Assembly: GCA_947624715.1 (NCBI GenBank)
Contig: CANQLO010000007.1
Location: 1-53,544 of the forward strand
Length of the DNA: 53,544 nucleotides
From: an uncultured Clostridia bacterium
GTDB lineage: Bacteria; Bacillota_A; Clostridia; TANB77; CAG-508
Direction of reading: 5' to 3'
Below the pieces are notes generated by a model. The model searched no databases and was not told where the DNA came from. It saw nothing but the letters and a program-made list of their open reading frames with translations. The position numbers and the translations under genes are program-made. Of the stretch, positions 27,426 through 36,668 are shown in pieces. Positions within the stretch are counted from its first letter, which is position 1; the number at the start of each line of letters is the position of its first letter.

Positions 27426-27453
27426 TTGACATTTTGGCATTTTCAGCTATAAT
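27426..27453 (+). promoter_or_regulatory. consensus promoter of mutS2 giving an almost leaderless mRNA
   Basis: TTGACA (27426-27431) and TATAAT (27448-27453) are both perfect and are 16 bases apart. The mutS2 ATG begins only 9 bases after TATAAT, near the expected transcription start, and no ribosome binding site is present. The TTGACA resembles the ends of the REP units beside it. Confidence 0.7.
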
Positions 27454-27462
27454 ATATATATT

Positions 27463-29661
27463 ATGATTGAGAAATATTTAAACAAATTGGAATTTTATCA
27501 AATATGCAATAAGTTATCAGAATATTGTCAGACTTCTTTAGGAAAGGCTTTTTCTGTTAATTTAAGACCATATACTGATTATGAAAAAGTTAATAAATAT
27601 TTAAATGAAACCAATGAAGCTGCTAACTTGGTGTCTTCAAATGGTTCTTTTCCTATTGAAGAAATTTTAGATTTAAGTGTTCACTTTAAGAAATTGCAAA
27701 GTGGTATGGCTTTAAGCTCTAAAGCTTTATTGGAAATAGCTACTTTACTCAAAGTAGCTAGAAATCTTATTGATTATAAAAAGAATTCCAGTATAGAAGT
27801 AATTTATCTAAAAGATTATTTTGAAAATTTGTATTCAAATATTGATATTGAAAATAAAATTTTTAAATGTATTATTTCTGAAACTGAGATTTCTGATGAT
27901 GCTTCTAACACTTTACTTTCGATTAGAAGAAACAAAAAAATCTTAGAAACAGGAATCAAGGAAAAATTAAATCATATTCTACATTCTAGTGAATACTCAA
28001 AATATATGATGGATCAAGTTATAACTATTCGAAATAATAGATACGTTATTCCTATAAAAGAAGAATATAAATCTAAAGTTAAAGGCTTTATTCATGATAC
28101 ATCAGCTAGTGGCTCTACTGTGTATATTGAGCCTATGGCTATATTTGATATGAATAATAAGATAAATAGTTTAATTATTGATGAAAATAAAGAAATTGAA
28201 AGAATCTTAGAAGAACTTTCAGCCTTACTATTTCCTATTATTGATAATTTAATATATTCTTATAATTTAATTGGAACTTTAGATTTTATATTAGCAAAAT
28301 CAAAGTTTATGATTGATTACAATTGTACTAAGCCTGAAATAGAAAGTTATATTGATTTAAAACAAGCTAGACACCCTCTTATTAATCAAGACAAGGTTGT
28401 TCCAATTGATGTTATTCTTGGAAAAGATTTTAATACCTTGGTTATTACTGGTCCTAATACTGGTGGAAAAACTGTTACATTAAAAACTGTTGGACTTTTA
28501 TGTGCAATGGCTCAATCTGGAATTTGTATTCCTGTAAGTGGAGGTAGTAAAATAAAAATCTTTGATAATATTTTTGCAGATATTGGTGATGAGCAAAGTA
28601 TTGAACAATCTTTAAGTACTTTTTCTTCTCATATTACTAATATTGTGCACATTATAAATAAATTTACAGAGAATAGTTTAATTTTGGTTGATGAGCTTGG
28701 CTCTGGAACTGACCCTTTAGAGGGAGCTAATCTAGCAATAAGCCTTCTTGAATATTTTAATAATAAAAAAGCTTTTACTATTGCTACTACACATTATCAC
28801 GAAATAAAAAATTATTGTATAACTCATAATGGTTTTGAAAATGCTAGCTGTGAGTTTGATTTAGCTACTTTAAAGCCAACATATCATCTTTTATTAGGAA
28901 TTCCAGGAAAAAGTAATGCTTTTGAGATTAGCAAAAAATTAGGTATTTCTGATGAAATTATAAATAGAGCATCTATGCTTATTTCAAAGCCTGATACTGA
29001 TATTGAAACTTTGATGAAAGATATATATGATGATAAAGCTGAAATTGAAAAAGAAAAGAAAGAGATAGAAAAAAACTTGTCTCAAATAGAAGTTTTGAGA
29101 AAAAATCTAGAAAATCAAAATAATGAAAAATTAGCTAAAGAGCAGGAAAAAATAGACAAAGCTAAAAGAGAAGCTAAAGATATACTAATTTCTGCTAGAG
29201 ACAAAACAAGCAAAGTTATTAAAGAATTAAATAATTTAAATGATGTAAAAAAAGCAAATTCTATAAGAAATGAATTAAATGAATCTATAAATAAAATTGG
29301 TGGAGATGGATTAGATTTAAGTGTATTATTAGAATTAAATAATCAATATGATAATTCTAAAAAAGTTGATAATAAAAACTCTGGAAAAGTTCATGTTTCT
29401 AATAACAAATCACAAAATATTTCAACTGAAATCAATTTAATTGGTGAAAATGTTGCATCTGCCGTTGAGATACTTGATAAATATTTGGATAATTGTAAAA
29501 TGGCTCATCTTCATCAGATAAGAGTAGTTCACGGTAAAGGAACTGGAAAATTACGTGAAGGCATACATTCATATTTAAAGAAATCTAAATATGTAGATTC
29601 ATTTAATATTGCTGGATATGGCGAAGGTGATTATGGAGTGACAATTGTTAATTTAAAATAA
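27463..29661 (+). CDS. mutS2: MutS2 family ATPase/nuclease
   Basis: MutS2 proteins act on branched DNA or on collided ribosomes rather than in mismatch repair. The 732-residue protein starts IEKYLNKLEF, as the family does, and has the clamp segment DTSASGSTVYIEPMAIF. The ATPase contains GPNTGGKTVTLKT near residue 330, the LVDELGSGTDPLEG Walker B and ATTHYHEIK. A coiled coil (about 525-590) follows, and the C-terminal Smr domain has RVVHGKGTGKLREGI. The Smr LDLRG motif is degenerate (INLIGE). The protein is about 50 residues shorter than usual. There is no SD; translation is probably leaderless. Confidence 0.93.
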   Translation: MIEKYLNKLEFYQICNKLSEYCQTSLGKAFSVNLRPYTDYEKVNKYLNETNEAANLVSSNGSFPIEEILDLSVHFKKLQSGMALSSKALLEIATLLKVARNLIDYKKNSSIEVIYLKDYFENLYSNIDIENKIFKCIISETEISDDASNTLLSIRRNKKILETGIKEKLNHILHSSEYSKYMMDQVITIRNNRYVIPIKEEYKSKVKGFIHDTSASGSTVYIEPMAIFDMNNKINSLIIDENKEIERILEELSALLFPIIDNLIYSYNLIGTLDFILAKSKFMIDYNCTKPEIESYIDLKQARHPLINQDKVVPIDVILGKDFNTLVITGPNTGGKTVTLKTVGLLCAMAQSGICIPVSGGSKIKIFDNIFADIGDEQSIEQSLSTFSSHITNIVHIINKFTENSLILVDELGSGTDPLEGANLAISLLEYFNNKKAFTIATTHYHEIKNYCITHNGFENASCEFDLATLKPTYHLLLGIPGKSNAFEISKKLGISDEIINRASMLISKPDTDIETLMKDIYDDKAEIEKEKKEIEKNLSQIEVLRKNLENQNNEKLAKEQEKIDKAKREAKDILISARDKTSKVIKELNNLNDVKKANSIRNELNESINKIGGDGLDLSVLLELNNQYDNSKKVDNKNSGKVHVSNNKSQNISTEINLIGENVASAVEILDKYLDNCKMAHLHQIRVVHGKGTGKLREGIHSYLKKSKYVDSFNIAGYGEGDYGVTIVNLK

Positions 29662-29720
29662 ATTTTTTTAACAGCTTGTTCTTGCTTTTCATTAATAATA
29701 TTCACTTTGAATTTATATGT

Positions 29721-29784
29721 AAAAGAGAAAGTCTTATGTGAAGTGAAAATTTCTAGGTTCACTCCAATGTAAACTTTCTCTTTT
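29721..29784. terminator. bidirectional terminator between mutS2 and the DUF2651-like gene
   Basis: AAAAGAGAAAGT pairs perfectly with ACTTTCTCTTTT, with a further GTGAA/TTCAC pairing inside and a T-run after it on the plus strand. The flanking genes converge here, and A-runs allow use from both sides. Confidence 0.75.
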
Positions 29785-29823
29785 TATTAACTTTTATTCA
29801 AAAACGTTAATAACTAAATTTTA

Positions 29824-30396
29824 TTATCTTCCTCGCAAGCATCTTAAAAATTGTCTTTGACAGCAACATACTCTACAGGCATTTGTATTTGGGCAATTAT
29901 TATTGCAGCAATTATTATTGCCTCCATTATTATTTCCACCGTTGTTATTGCCACCGTTATTATTTCCACTGTTATTGTTACCACTATTGTTGTTGCCACT
30001 GTTATTATTTCCACTGTTATTGTTACCACTATTGTTGTTGCCACTATTATTATTACCACTGTTGTTATTTCCACTGTTGTTATTTCCACTGTTGTTGTTT
30101 CCTCCGTTGTTGTTTCCTCCGTTATTATTGCCTCCGTTGTTATTATCTAAGTCATCTAATCTATCAAGTATGTTTCTAATTGTCCTATATATCAAAGCAG
30201 TAATAAGTGCTAAAATGCCATATGCTATTGCATATATTAAGAAATCTATTGTAAATGCAGTAAATGTTACTATCAAAAATATTGCAAATATTATTGCAGC
30301 TACTAAAAAAGGATTATTAAAAATGTTTTCTAAAGCTATTGCAAATATTATTGTTACAAGTGGAAATACAAAAAATAGTAAGATTGGATCTATCAT
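29824..30396 (-). CDS. DUF2651-like membrane protein with an Asn/Gly/Ser repeat tail and Cys-rich end
   Basis: The 190-residue protein has three hydrophobic helices in its first 70 residues, much like the small DUF2651 (YbeF-type) proteins. From about residue 85 to 165 it consists of NNxGN repeats (x is G or S), roughly sixteen five-residue units. The end is cysteine-rich with CCNNNC and RVCCCQRQFLRC. DUF2651 proteins normally stop after the membrane part. The repetitive tail and cysteines recall spore-coat or surface proteins that crosslink, but this is only an analogy. An AGGAGG box precedes the ATG. Repeat number may vary between strains. Confidence 0.65.
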   Translation of the reverse strand: MIDPILLFFVFPLVTIIFAIALENIFNNPFLVAAIIFAIFLIVTFTAFTIDFLIYAIAYGILALITALIYRTIRNILDRLDDLDNNNGGNNNGGNNNGGNNNSGNNNSGNNNSGNNNSGNNNSGNNNSGNNNSGNNNSGNNNSGNNNGGNNNGGNNNGGNNNCCNNNCPNTNACRVCCCQRQFLRCLRGR

Positions 30397-30446
30397 ATAT
30401 TTTCCTCCTGCTATATTATATTATCCACCTTACTATTTTGTTAACT

Positions 30447-31186
30447 TTATTCGTAAACTACATTTACTAAACATAATCCTGTTGCTGGTAATGTTTTTCC
30501 TGCCTTTAATCTATCTTTAGCTTCTAATATCTCCTTTACTTTTTCTGGATTTACTTTTCCTTCTCCAACTTCTAATAATGTTCCTGCAATAATTCTTACC
30601 ATATTGTATAAAAAACCATTTCCAGTTAGGGTTATTTTTATTATATCTCCATCCCTTTCTACATTTGCATTGTATATTGTTCTTATACTACTTTTACTAC
30701 TTGTGCCGACTCGCCTTAAATGATTTAAAATCATGTTCTCCAATTAAATACTTTATCCCTTTATCCATCTTTTCTTCATTTAATTTAATTGGATAATGAT
30801 ATTGCATATTTCTATATATTGCAGTTCCTTGTTCAGAATTATTGATTGTATATTCATATGTTTTCTTTTTACAATTATATCTGCTATGGAACTTTTCATC
30901 TACTTCCTCTGCATGTTTTATCCTGATTGATTTTTTTAATTGAGAATTTAATGCAACTGGAATCTTTTCCACAGGAAAATCTTTTTCAATTTTAAAATTT
31001 GCAACTTGATTTAAAGCATTTACTCCTGCATCAGTTCTCCCAGAACCGATTAATTCCACTTTTTCGCCAATTACATTTTCTATTGCTTTCTCTATTTCAC
31101 CTTGAATATTTAATTGATTTTGTTGTTTTTGCCAACCGTTTAAAATCTTTTCCGTCATATTCAATTGTTAGTCTAATATTCTTCAT
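30447..31186 (-). CDS. truA: tRNA pseudouridine synthase A, read through two CGG +1 frameshifts
   Basis: TruA makes pseudouridine at tRNA positions 38-40. From the ATG the frame gives MKNIRLTIEYDGKDFK and then meets CGG; skipping its C gives GWQKQQNQLNIQ, exactly the family IEYDGxxxxGWQ start. The frame then runs through the catalytic GSGRTDAGVNAL and GEHDFKSFKAS to a second in-frame CGG; skipping that C gives SGTSSKSSIRTIY, the family SGxSxxxxxRTIY. It ends through NGFLYNMVRIIAGTLLEVG. The joined product of 245 residues has the normal length. Two shifts in one gene mean either high efficiency or very low yield. The gene follows cdaA closely. Confidence 0.88.
30706..30708 (-). other. second CGG +1 recoding site in truA
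   Basis: The coding strand reads GCG AGT CGG CAC AAG TAG, with the frame-0 stop three codons after the CGG. Skipping the C at 30708 gives AGT GGC ACA AGT, restoring a conserved glycine. Confidence 0.8.
31136..31138 (-). other. first CGG +1 recoding site in truA
   Basis: The coding strand reads GAT TTT AAA CGG TTG. Skipping the C at 31138 gives AAA GGT TGG CAA, restoring the invariant GWQ. In frame 0 a stop follows 13 codons later. Confidence 0.8.
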
Positions 31187-31192
31187 TATTTT

Positions 31193-32164
31193 TTATTTAC
31201 TTTCTTCCCTTTTATTATTTGTAGTCTTTTCCTTCTTTTTATCTTGTGCTAATTTTCTATATTCTATGATCTTATCTTTTTTCTTTTTCATTTTACCTTT
31301 TATTTCAGATATTTTGTCTTTCTTTACTTCTGGACCAAACCTTGCAGTAACAAGATTTTTTATTAATATTCTCTTTAAAGCTTCTTCTTCTACATCAACA
31401 ATTAATGTACCATCTTTAGCTATTGAAACTTTTCCTGTCTCTTCTGAAACAACAACTGCTATTGCATCAGATTCCTTTGATATTCCAATTGCAGCTCTAT
31501 GTCTTGTACCAAGTCCCCTTACAACGTCTTTGTCATCTGTTAAAGGTAATATACAAGCAGCAGATGTTATTTTATTGTTTGCAATTATTACAGCTCCATC
31601 ATGTAAAGGTGTTTTAGGAACAAATATATTTACTAACAATTGAGGGCTAATCTCAGAATCAAGTACAACTCCTGTTTCAACTATATCTTGAAGTCCAATA
31701 TCTCTCTCAAAAACAATTAATGCTCCTGTCTTTGTTTTAGCTAGTTCTTGGACTGCTATTACTACTTTGTAAATATCTTCTTTTGTTTTATCTCTTAGAC
31801 TTTTATCAATTCCAAACATTTTAGTAAATGTACTAGAACCAAGTTGCTCTAAAGCTCTTCTCAATTCTGGTTGGAATATTAGTAATAATGCAATAACTCC
31901 ATATGTCATAAAAGATGTTAAAATAAAGTTTAGTATCCTAAGTTTAAATATATTACTTAATACAGTTACTATTACTAAAAATATTATACCTTTCATTAAC
32001 TGTATTGCTCTAGATTTTTTAGCTATTTTAATAAATCCATATATTAAAAATCCTACTAATACTATATCTATTATTAGAGTTATGATTTGCCATGGATAAG
32101 TTCTAAGTTCATTTATGTATGATGGAAAATCTATTTTCATTTGTTCATTTACTGTTTCAAACAT
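31193..32164 (-). CDS. cdaA: diadenylate cyclase CdaA
   Basis: CdaA condenses two ATP to cyclic-di-AMP, a signal for wall and potassium balance. The 323-residue protein has three N-terminal helices (about 25-110) and a DAC domain with FERDIGLQDI, TPLHDGAVII (DGA motif) and LGTRHRAAIG (RHR motif). A charged lysine- and glutamate-rich tail of some 45 residues ends it. cdaR and glmM, the usual partners, are not next to it; truA follows 6 bases downstream and a small membrane protein gene precedes it. Confidence 0.94.
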   Translation of the reverse strand: MFETVNEQMKIDFPSYINELRTYPWQIITLIIDIVLVGFLIYGFIKIAKKSRAIQLMKGIIFLVIVTVLSNIFKLRILNFILTSFMTYGVIALLLIFQPELRRALEQLGSSTFTKMFGIDKSLRDKTKEDIYKVVIAVQELAKTKTGALIVFERDIGLQDIVETGVVLDSEISPQLLVNIFVPKTPLHDGAVIIANNKITSAACILPLTDDKDVVRGLGTRHRAAIGISKESDAIAVVVSEETGKVSIAKDGTLIVDVEEEALKRILIKNLVTARFGPEVKKDKISEIKGKMKKKKDKIIEYRKLAQDKKKEKTTNNKREESK

Positions 32165-32190
32165 ATAATTTTACCTTCTTTAAAATATTT

Positions 32191-32355
32191 TTAAACATTT
32201 AATACATAATATATAAAAGTTGCACTAGCTGCTACAACCATCATTAATGCTAATAACAAAGCTATTATTCTTGCTGCACCCCTTGCTGGATCAAAATGCT
32301 TTTTAGGTTTTGTAACTTTTTCTTCTTCATTATTTTTTTCTTCTTTTTTTCTCAT
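32191..32355 (-). CDS. small single-helix membrane protein of unknown function
   Basis: The 54-residue protein starts MRKKEEKNNEEEK, then has a basic patch and one hydrophobic helix (about 29-50). I choose this ATG over one 69 bases upstream because AAAGAGAG lies just before it. It sits 26 bases before cdaA and may be co-transcribed with it. I do not recognise the family. Confidence 0.6.
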   Translation of the reverse strand: MRKKEEKNNEEEKVTKPKKHFDPARGAARIIALLLALMMVVAASATFIYYVLNV

Positions 32356-32474
32356 TTTTATTCTCTCTTTCTGTAATTTTATGTATACAATAAATATTTT
32401 AGCATTTGCATAATTTAAAGTCAATAATTTTCTTTTACTTTTACAAAATAGATTTTGTATTTTTATTTAAATTT

Positions 32475-33608
32475 TTACACAAATTCTTCCCAGACAATAT
32501 TTGCTAAATCTAAGCCTTTATTTGTTAGTCTAATGTTATCACTATTTACCTGAACTAAGTTTTCTTCAAGTAATTTAGTTATTTTTTTATTAAATACTTT
32601 AAGCGCATTTTCTCCAAATTTTATTTGAAATGCATTTAAATTTACACCATTTATTTTTCTTAATCCAAGCATCATATACTCATTCATCATCATTTTCTTA
32701 GTTTGCTTTTCTTCAATTCTTACATTTTTAAAACTTTGCTTATTTTTGATATTATTTATATAGTCTTCTATAGATGATGTGTTTACATATCTCACTTTAT
32801 TTTCGTAAGATGCACTATCCACTCCAAATCCTAAATATTCATTTTGATTCCAACAGTCTATGTTGTGCTTACATCTTCTATCAACTTTAGCAAAATTGGA
32901 TATTTCATAATGCAAATATCCATTTTCTTCAAGCTTTCTTTTAGCATACCAGTACATATATCTTTCCATCTCTTCATCTGGAAGTTCTACTTCTTTTTTA
33001 TCAACCATTTTCTCTAGTTTTGTATCTGGTTCAATTATTAAAGAATATACTGATATATGAGGAATCTCCATATTTATCAAGTTAACTAAAGTTTTTTCTA
33101 CATCATAAATATTTTGACTTGGAAGTCCTATCATGGTATCCACATTTATGTTTCTGAATCCTGCTTCTCTGGCATATTTTATTGTTTTTTCAAATTCATT
33201 ATAATTATGTATTCTTCCAATTATTTTTAATATATCATCATTAGCAGATTGAAGTCCAATGCTTAGTCTATTTATTCCCATTTGAAAATAATCATCTAAA
33301 TTCTTTTTAGTAGCTGTTCCTGGATTAAGTTCCATTGAAATCTCTGCATTAATATCAAAATCAAAATTATGTTCAATTTCTAATAAAATTTCTTCAATAT
33401 ATTTAGGTTTAATATAAGATGGAGTGCCTCCACCTATATAAATTGTATCTATGTGATAGTCTAAATTACTTCTAGAAATAATTTCTTCTTTTAAGCAATC
33501 AATATAATCTTTTATTAAATTATCTTTATTACAAAAAGAAGTAAAATCACAATAATTACATTTTTGTTTGCAAAATGGTATGTGTACATATATTCCTATA
33601 TTTTTCAT
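32475..33608 (-). CDS. hemW: HemW-type radical SAM heme chaperone
   Basis: The 377-residue protein starts IGIYVHIPFCKQKCNYCDF, with the CxxxCxxC cluster site and the extra F/C position typical of HemW and HemN. IYIGGGTPS, MELNPGT, RLSIGLQS and DTMIGLPSQ follow in order. The C-terminal HemW domain has MMLGLRKINGV. HemW proteins hand heme to acceptors and were long called oxygen-independent coproporphyrinogen oxidases. The residues needed for true HemN activity cannot be confirmed. Confidence 0.92.
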   Translation of the reverse strand: MKNIGIYVHIPFCKQKCNYCDFTSFCNKDNLIKDYIDCLKEEIISRSNLDYHIDTIYIGGGTPSYIKPKYIEEILLEIEHNFDFDINAEISMELNPGTATKKNLDDYFQMGINRLSIGLQSANDDILKIIGRIHNYNEFEKTIKYAREAGFRNINVDTMIGLPSQNIYDVEKTLVNLINMEIPHISVYSLIIEPDTKLEKMVDKKEVELPDEEMERYMYWYAKRKLEENGYLHYEISNFAKVDRRCKHNIDCWNQNEYLGFGVDSASYENKVRYVNTSSIEDYINNIKNKQSFKNVRIEEKQTKKMMMNEYMMLGLRKINGVNLNAFQIKFGENALKVFNKKITKLLEENLVQVNSDNIRLTNKGLDLANIVWEEFV

Positions 33609-33658
33609 TTATTTCTCCAATTAAAATTGATTTTTTGCTTCTATTATAAGCTATAGTT

Positions 33659-34522
33659 TTAATCATTTCTCAGCTCATCAGCTAACTTTTTTATTTCTTC
33701 TAATCTATGATTAACACCAGACTTACTGATTGGATTTTTCAAAAGATTTCCTAACTCAGACAAGCTTGCATCAGGATTTTCTAGTCGTAAATTAGCTAAT
33801 TCTTTTTCCTTATCAGTAAGTTTATCAAATTTCTTTTTTGCTTTTATTAATTTTATATCTTCAATTTGTCTTACTGAAGTTGAAATTGTTTTATTTAGAT
33901 TTGCAGTTTCACAATTAACAAGTCTATTTACACTATTTCTCATATCTTTTAAAACTCTCTCATCTTCAAAATCAAGCACTGACTTATTAGCACCAATGAA
34001 AGCTAAAAACTCAGATATTTTTTCACCATCTTTTATATACAGTATGTAATTTTTATTTCTTTTTAAAATCTTAGATTCTATATTGCTTTTTTCTAAAATA
34101 TCCTTAATTAATTTTGCATTTTTTTCTTCTTGAAAAACAATTTCTAAATGATATACATTTTTTGGATTTGTTACAGATCCAGAACTCATAAAAGTTCCTC
34201 TTACTAGTGACTTATTTTCTTCTTCTGACATTTCCTCATTTAGATTTAATAATTCATTTGAATTTTCTTTTAATCCAATACTTATTTTTCTTTTAGTCGT
34301 AATACAGAAATTTTTACCTTGCATTTCAATTTTATAATCATTTTCTCCCAGATTTTCTAACAGCTTACTAAACCTATTGATATTATATTGATTCTCTGTA
34401 ATAAATTTATTTGATGAAATAGTAAGTAAATAACCATCAAGTTCAGCTTTTACTAATTTTTTATTATTTAAATTATTTATTTGACTTAATTCTTTTTTTA
34501 TTTTTGCTGAAAATGAATCCAT
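33659..34522 (-). CDS. whiA: WhiA-family DNA-binding regulator
   Basis: WhiA proteins combine a degenerate LAGLIDADG homing-endonuclease fold with a C-terminal helix-turn-helix. In actinomycetes they control sporulation; in Firmicutes they affect division and chromosome segregation. The 287-residue protein starts SFSAKIKKELSQI, contains VRGTFMSSGSVTNPKNVYHLE near residue 107, and ends with LANLRLENPDASLSELGNLL and ISKSGVNHRLEEI. These match the family closely. The usual rapZ and yvcK neighbours are missing. Confidence 0.93.
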   Translation of the reverse strand: MDSFSAKIKKELSQINNLNNKKLVKAELDGYLLTISSNKFITENQYNINRFSKLLENLGENDYKIEMQGKNFCITTKRKISIGLKENSNELLNLNEEMSEEENKSLVRGTFMSSGSVTNPKNVYHLEIVFQEEKNAKLIKDILEKSNIESKILKRNKNYILYIKDGEKISEFLAFIGANKSVLDFEDERVLKDMRNSVNRLVNCETANLNKTISTSVRQIEDIKLIKAKKKFDKLTDKEKELANLRLENPDASLSELGNLLKNPISKSGVNHRLEEIKKLADELRND

Positions 34523-34596
34523 TTATATCAAGTATCCTTTCTCAAAAATTTTATAATTGGTTTGCATTAATTAACATTTACTGCTGTGAATAGTAA

Positions 34597-35400
34597 CTAT
34601 TTTTTCCAAATAATAACTCTATCATTATTTGCTAGATCTTTTATACATTGTGAATTTTCAAATATTTCTTGTACTTGCTTTTTTTGGTCATACCCGATTT
34701 CCATAAGTAATATACCATCTTTATTTAAATATTTATCTACATTATTTCTAATTATTTCATAAAATTTAAGTCCGTTTTCACCACCATCAAGAGCAATTAT
34801 TGGTTCATTTTGTACTTGTATATCTAATTCTTTTATATCACTACTTCTGATATATGGAGGATTAGATACTATAATATCAAATTTGCCTATAATATTTTCA
34901 AACATATCTGATTCAATAAAGTTTACCTTACCATTAACTAATTTTTCATTATTTTTTTTAGCTATATCTAAGGCTTTTTTACTAATATCTGATGCATAAA
35001 TATCTACATTTTTTGTATATTTTGCAATTGATATAGCAATACTTCCGCTTCCAGTACACAAATCTAAAACTTTTATAGATTTTCCATTAAAGCTGTTTAT
35101 TATTTTTAAAGTTTCATCAACCAAAATTTCTGTATCAGGCTGTGGAATCAAAACGTTTTTGTCTACATAAAATTCCATATTCATAAAATTTGCCTTAGAT
35201 ACCACATATTGTATAGGTTCACCATTTTTTAATCTTTCTAAACACTTTTCAAAATTTTCTTGATTAATTTTACTTATTTCTGTGTCCAAATTTATAACTA
35301 AATATTGTTTATCAACTTTCAAAATATATTCTAAAAGAATATCTGTTTCAATATGTCCTATTACTTTATTTGCAATATTTCTAGCCTCTTTTATTGTCAT
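34597..35400 (-). CDS. prmC: peptide chain release factor glutamine methyltransferase
   Basis: PrmC methylates the GGQ glutamine of release factors with SAM. The 267-residue protein has an N-terminal helical domain, the LIPQPDTEILVDE segment near residue 86, the SAM site VLDLCTGSGSIAISIA and the catalytic NPPY in DIIVSNPPYIRSSD near residue 184. The length is normal. prfA, often its neighbour, is not here. Confidence 0.94.
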   Translation of the reverse strand: MTIKEARNIANKVIGHIETDILLEYILKVDKQYLVINLDTEISKINQENFEKCLERLKNGEPIQYVVSKANFMNMEFYVDKNVLIPQPDTEILVDETLKIINSFNGKSIKVLDLCTGSGSIAISIAKYTKNVDIYASDISKKALDIAKKNNEKLVNGKVNFIESDMFENIIGKFDIIVSNPPYIRSSDIKELDIQVQNEPIIALDGGENGLKFYEIIRNNVDKYLNKDGILLMEIGYDQKKQVQEIFENSQCIKDLANNDRVIIWKK

Positions 35401-35437
35401 ATATAATAATTCCTTTCTATGTTACAAGAGTCAACCC

Positions 35438-36280
35438 TTACTCCATTCTAAAGAATCTAATTAAATTAGTATTTTCCAATTTTTTTACCATTTTTCCATT
35501 GTAAATTGTAGCTCCAGTTTCTGTATCATATAAAGGAATATCTAGATATACATTTGCAATAAATCTTTGATTATAGTTATTTATTATTATTATGTCGAAA
35601 GCAACATTACATTGTATTGTACTTAATAGTACCCCTGTTTTTCTTAATAACTCACCATCAAATCTTAAATCTGAACTTATATCTGATATAATTTCATTTT
35701 CTTTAATATCTCTATTTACATATTCTAGAACTATTGGGTTTGAACAGTCTGCATACATTTGTGGCTTAGAGTAATCAACATCTCCATCATTTAATATATC
35801 AAATTTTAGTTTATCTGTAATTTTATTATCCTCATTACTAGACATCTTTCCAAACTCTTCAACATTTTTAAAATATAAACTTGGATTTCCAGATTCCAAT
35901 CCAGAAAATCTTACATTTTCAATATATATATCTTTAATTGAATTCTCATAATTAAGTTCCTGCTCCGATCTATTGTTTATGTAAATAGCCATGTCTGTAA
36001 ATTGGTGTACATTTAAGTTCCATATTGCTCTATCTTCTTCATTGCTATCTGCATATGCACTACTGTACAGATAAATTTTATCTATGCTAAATACTGTTTT
36101 TGAATTTAATTTTGCAAAACTATTTACTTCTTCTGCAAACTTTTCATTAGTGACAATTGACAGTATTGTATACACTAGCATTACTATTAGTATCAACAAT
36201 AAAAATACTATTGCTATTAACTTTTCTTTAAAATAACTTTGCTTTTTCCCTTTAAATACAACAGTAGTTTTCTTTTTCAT
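35438..36280 (-). CDS. single-pass membrane protein of unknown function
   Basis: The 280-residue protein has a short basic cytoplasmic start and one helix (about 20-43, FLLLILIVMLVYTILSIV). The remaining extracytoplasmic part of about 235 residues has a mixed-charge, beta-rich look and few repeats. I find no motif I can name. It lies between prmC and the 6S RNA gene and has an AAGGAG box before the ATG. The topology suggests a membrane-tethered extracellular domain. Confidence 0.6.
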   Translation of the reverse strand: MKKKTTVVFKGKKQSYFKEKLIAIVFLLLILIVMLVYTILSIVTNEKFAEEVNSFAKLNSKTVFSIDKIYLYSSAYADSNEEDRAIWNLNVHQFTDMAIYINNRSEQELNYENSIKDIYIENVRFSGLESGNPSLYFKNVEEFGKMSSNEDNKITDKLKFDILNDGDVDYSKPQMYADCSNPIVLEYVNRDIKENEIISDISSDLRFDGELLRKTGVLLSTIQCNVAFDIIIINNYNQRFIANVYLDIPLYDTETGATIYNGKMVKKLENTNLIRFFRME

Positions 36281-36375
36281 AAGTTAATCTCCTTTAATAT
36301 TTATGTTTTTATAATAACTGTGAATAATAATAATTTATCTTCCATTAAATTCTATCACATTATGTTTAATATGTG

Positions 36376-36402
36376 TTGATTTTTTAAAAAATTTATGATA
36401 AT
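36376..36402 (+). promoter_or_regulatory. probable 6S RNA promoter
   Basis: TTGATT and GATAAT, 15 bases apart, lie just upstream of the structured RNA. The spacing is shorter than ideal. Confidence 0.4.
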
Positions 36403-36408
36403 ATTTAT

Positions 36409-36625
36409 TTAGTCATAAATTTAATATTTATATATATCCCTGCGTAGTGCGTGTAGATTAGAATTTTAGAACCAACAAATAGATTAAAGGGAGTCTGCCT
36501 TTGGATGTGGCGTGTATGCTTAAAGCAATTTGCTAGTTAAGAAACCCAGTAACATTCAACAAGACACCCACCTGTGAAAACAGGCTCTTAAAATCTTTAA
36601 TCTTACGGCTAATGTGGGGCTTTTT
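36409..36625 (+). ncRNA. ssrS: 6S RNA
   Basis: This non-coding stretch is much richer in G and C than its neighbours and folds end to end. CCCTGCGTAGTGCG...AGATT near the start pairs with AATCTTACGGCTAATGTGGGG near the end, followed by a T-run. Inside are GAACC, a bulged middle, and CACCCACCTG-TGAAAA-CAGG, similar to the ACATTCACCTTGAACC region of E. coli 6S. The length near 200 is right. 6S RNA mimics an open promoter and holds sigma-A RNA polymerase. The exact ends are approximate and the call rests on pattern likeness. Confidence 0.7.
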
Positions 36626-36668
36626 TATGTCTCTAAAACTTTACTTTAGCATTCTTATATACTTTTTT

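Noticed and set aside
29844..30520. Other long open frames across the NNxGN repeat region
   Set aside because: They arise from the low-complexity repeat read in other frames and on the other strand and have leucine- or threonine-only compositions.
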